Shown: one piece after another, positions 63,753 to 64,000 of the stretch | Position numbering within the stretch: position 1 is the stretch's first letter | Layout of the letters: each line of letters begins with the position of its first letter | Source of the DNA: Nymphalis io | Taxonomy: Eukaryota > Arthropoda > Insecta > Lepidoptera > Nymphalidae | Assembly: GCF_905147045.1 (NCBI RefSeq) | Contig: NC_065891.1 | Coordinates: 13,091,001 to 13,155,000 of the forward strand | Direction: 5' to 3' | Length of the DNA: 64,000 bases | The notes under the pieces: generated by a model | Seen by the model: the letters and a program-made list of their open reading frames with translations, nothing else | What the model was told of the DNA's origin: nothing | Databases searched by the model: none | Position numbers and translations under genes: made by a program

Positions 63753-64000
63753 AAAGCCGAGATGGCCCAGTGGTAAGAACGCGTGAATCTTAACCGATGA
63801 TCGTGGGTTCAAACCGGGCAAGCACCACTGAATTTTCATGTGCTTAATTTGTGATTATAATTAATCTCGTGCTTTACGGTGAAGGAAAACATCGTGAAGA
63901 AACCTGCATGTGTACAATTTCACTGAAATTCTGCCACATGCGTATTCCACCAACCCGCACTGGAGCAGCGTGGTGGAGTAAGCTCCAAAACCTCCTCCTC
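63753..64000 (+). mobile_element. SINE A, cut by window end
   Basis: AGCCGAGATGGCCCAGTGGT to GTGGAGTAAGCTCCAAAACC; about 45 bp of 3' end lie outside. Confidence 0.9.

Larger units (their letters stand above)
58420..64000. other. Gene-poor right end
   Basis: No recognisable coding exon. Repeats are listed separately: SINE A at 60294-60372, 60542-60853 and 63753-64000, SINE D at 61306-61572, and repeat B at 61866-62100. The stretch at 59480-59760 is less AT-rich and could be a promoter or leader of a gene continuing beyond the window, but nothing proves it. Confidence 0.5.

Noticed and set aside
1..64000. CRISPR arrays, operons, ribosome binding sites and prokaryotic mobile systems
   Set aside because: Genes are split by GT-AG introns and the repeats are eukaryotic retroelements. 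No direct-repeat/spacer array was seen.

Overview
The window looks like AT-rich nuclear DNA from a lepidopteran insect, most likely a butterfly. The evidence is intron-split genes with GT-AG junctions, a moth/butterfly-type SNMP2, a bombyxin-like insulin peptide, and dense short retroelements of a kind common in butterfly genomes. Six protein-coding genes can be assembled by eye. Five are complete in frame. The first is cut by the left edge of the window.

Layout from left to right. (1) SNMP2, + strand, 1-21102: nine exons of a CD36-family sensory neuron membrane protein, lacking roughly the first 55-60 codons. (2) PWP2, - strand, 39741-23743: 17 exons that splice to exactly 921 codons (920 residues plus stop), a subunit of the UTP-B part of the small-subunit processome. 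(3) Vha16, + strand, 41347-44197: three exons encoding the 157-residue proteolipid c subunit of the V-ATPase. (4) The OST3/TUSC3/MAGT1 subunit of oligosaccharyltransferase, + strand, 47777-51163: six exons, 330 residues. (5) SRD5A3 polyprenol reductase, - strand, 53632-51398: four exons, 305 residues, tail to tail with gene 4. (6) A two-exon insulin-like peptide, + strand, 57635-58272, 123 residues with B chain, C peptide and A chain. The right end (58.4-64 kb) shows no recognisable gene.

Introns and spacers are filled with interspersed repeats. Family A is a tRNA-headed SINE with a (TTAC)n tail and 10-15 bp target duplications. Family B is a roughly 295 bp poly(A)-tailed element, with two copies identical over about 280 bp. 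Families C and D are other tRNA-headed SINEs. There is also a perfect-TIR MITE, a roughly 550 bp unclassified repeat, and an apparent LINE 3' tail.

The most interesting signal is regulatory. The first intron of the V-ATPase c gene holds seven exact TCACATGA/TCATGTGA sites within about 0.9 kb. Two inverted pairs sit inside a diverged tandem duplication, and a GTCATATGAC palindrome lies just upstream of the start codon. These match the M-box/CLEAR type of site bound by MITF/TFE factors, which are known to control V-ATPase genes. Other points are a 15-bp minisatellite against a PWP2 3' splice site, a 16-bp intronic hairpin in the insulin-like gene, and two N-glycosylation genes whose polyadenylation signals lie within about 30 bp of each other.
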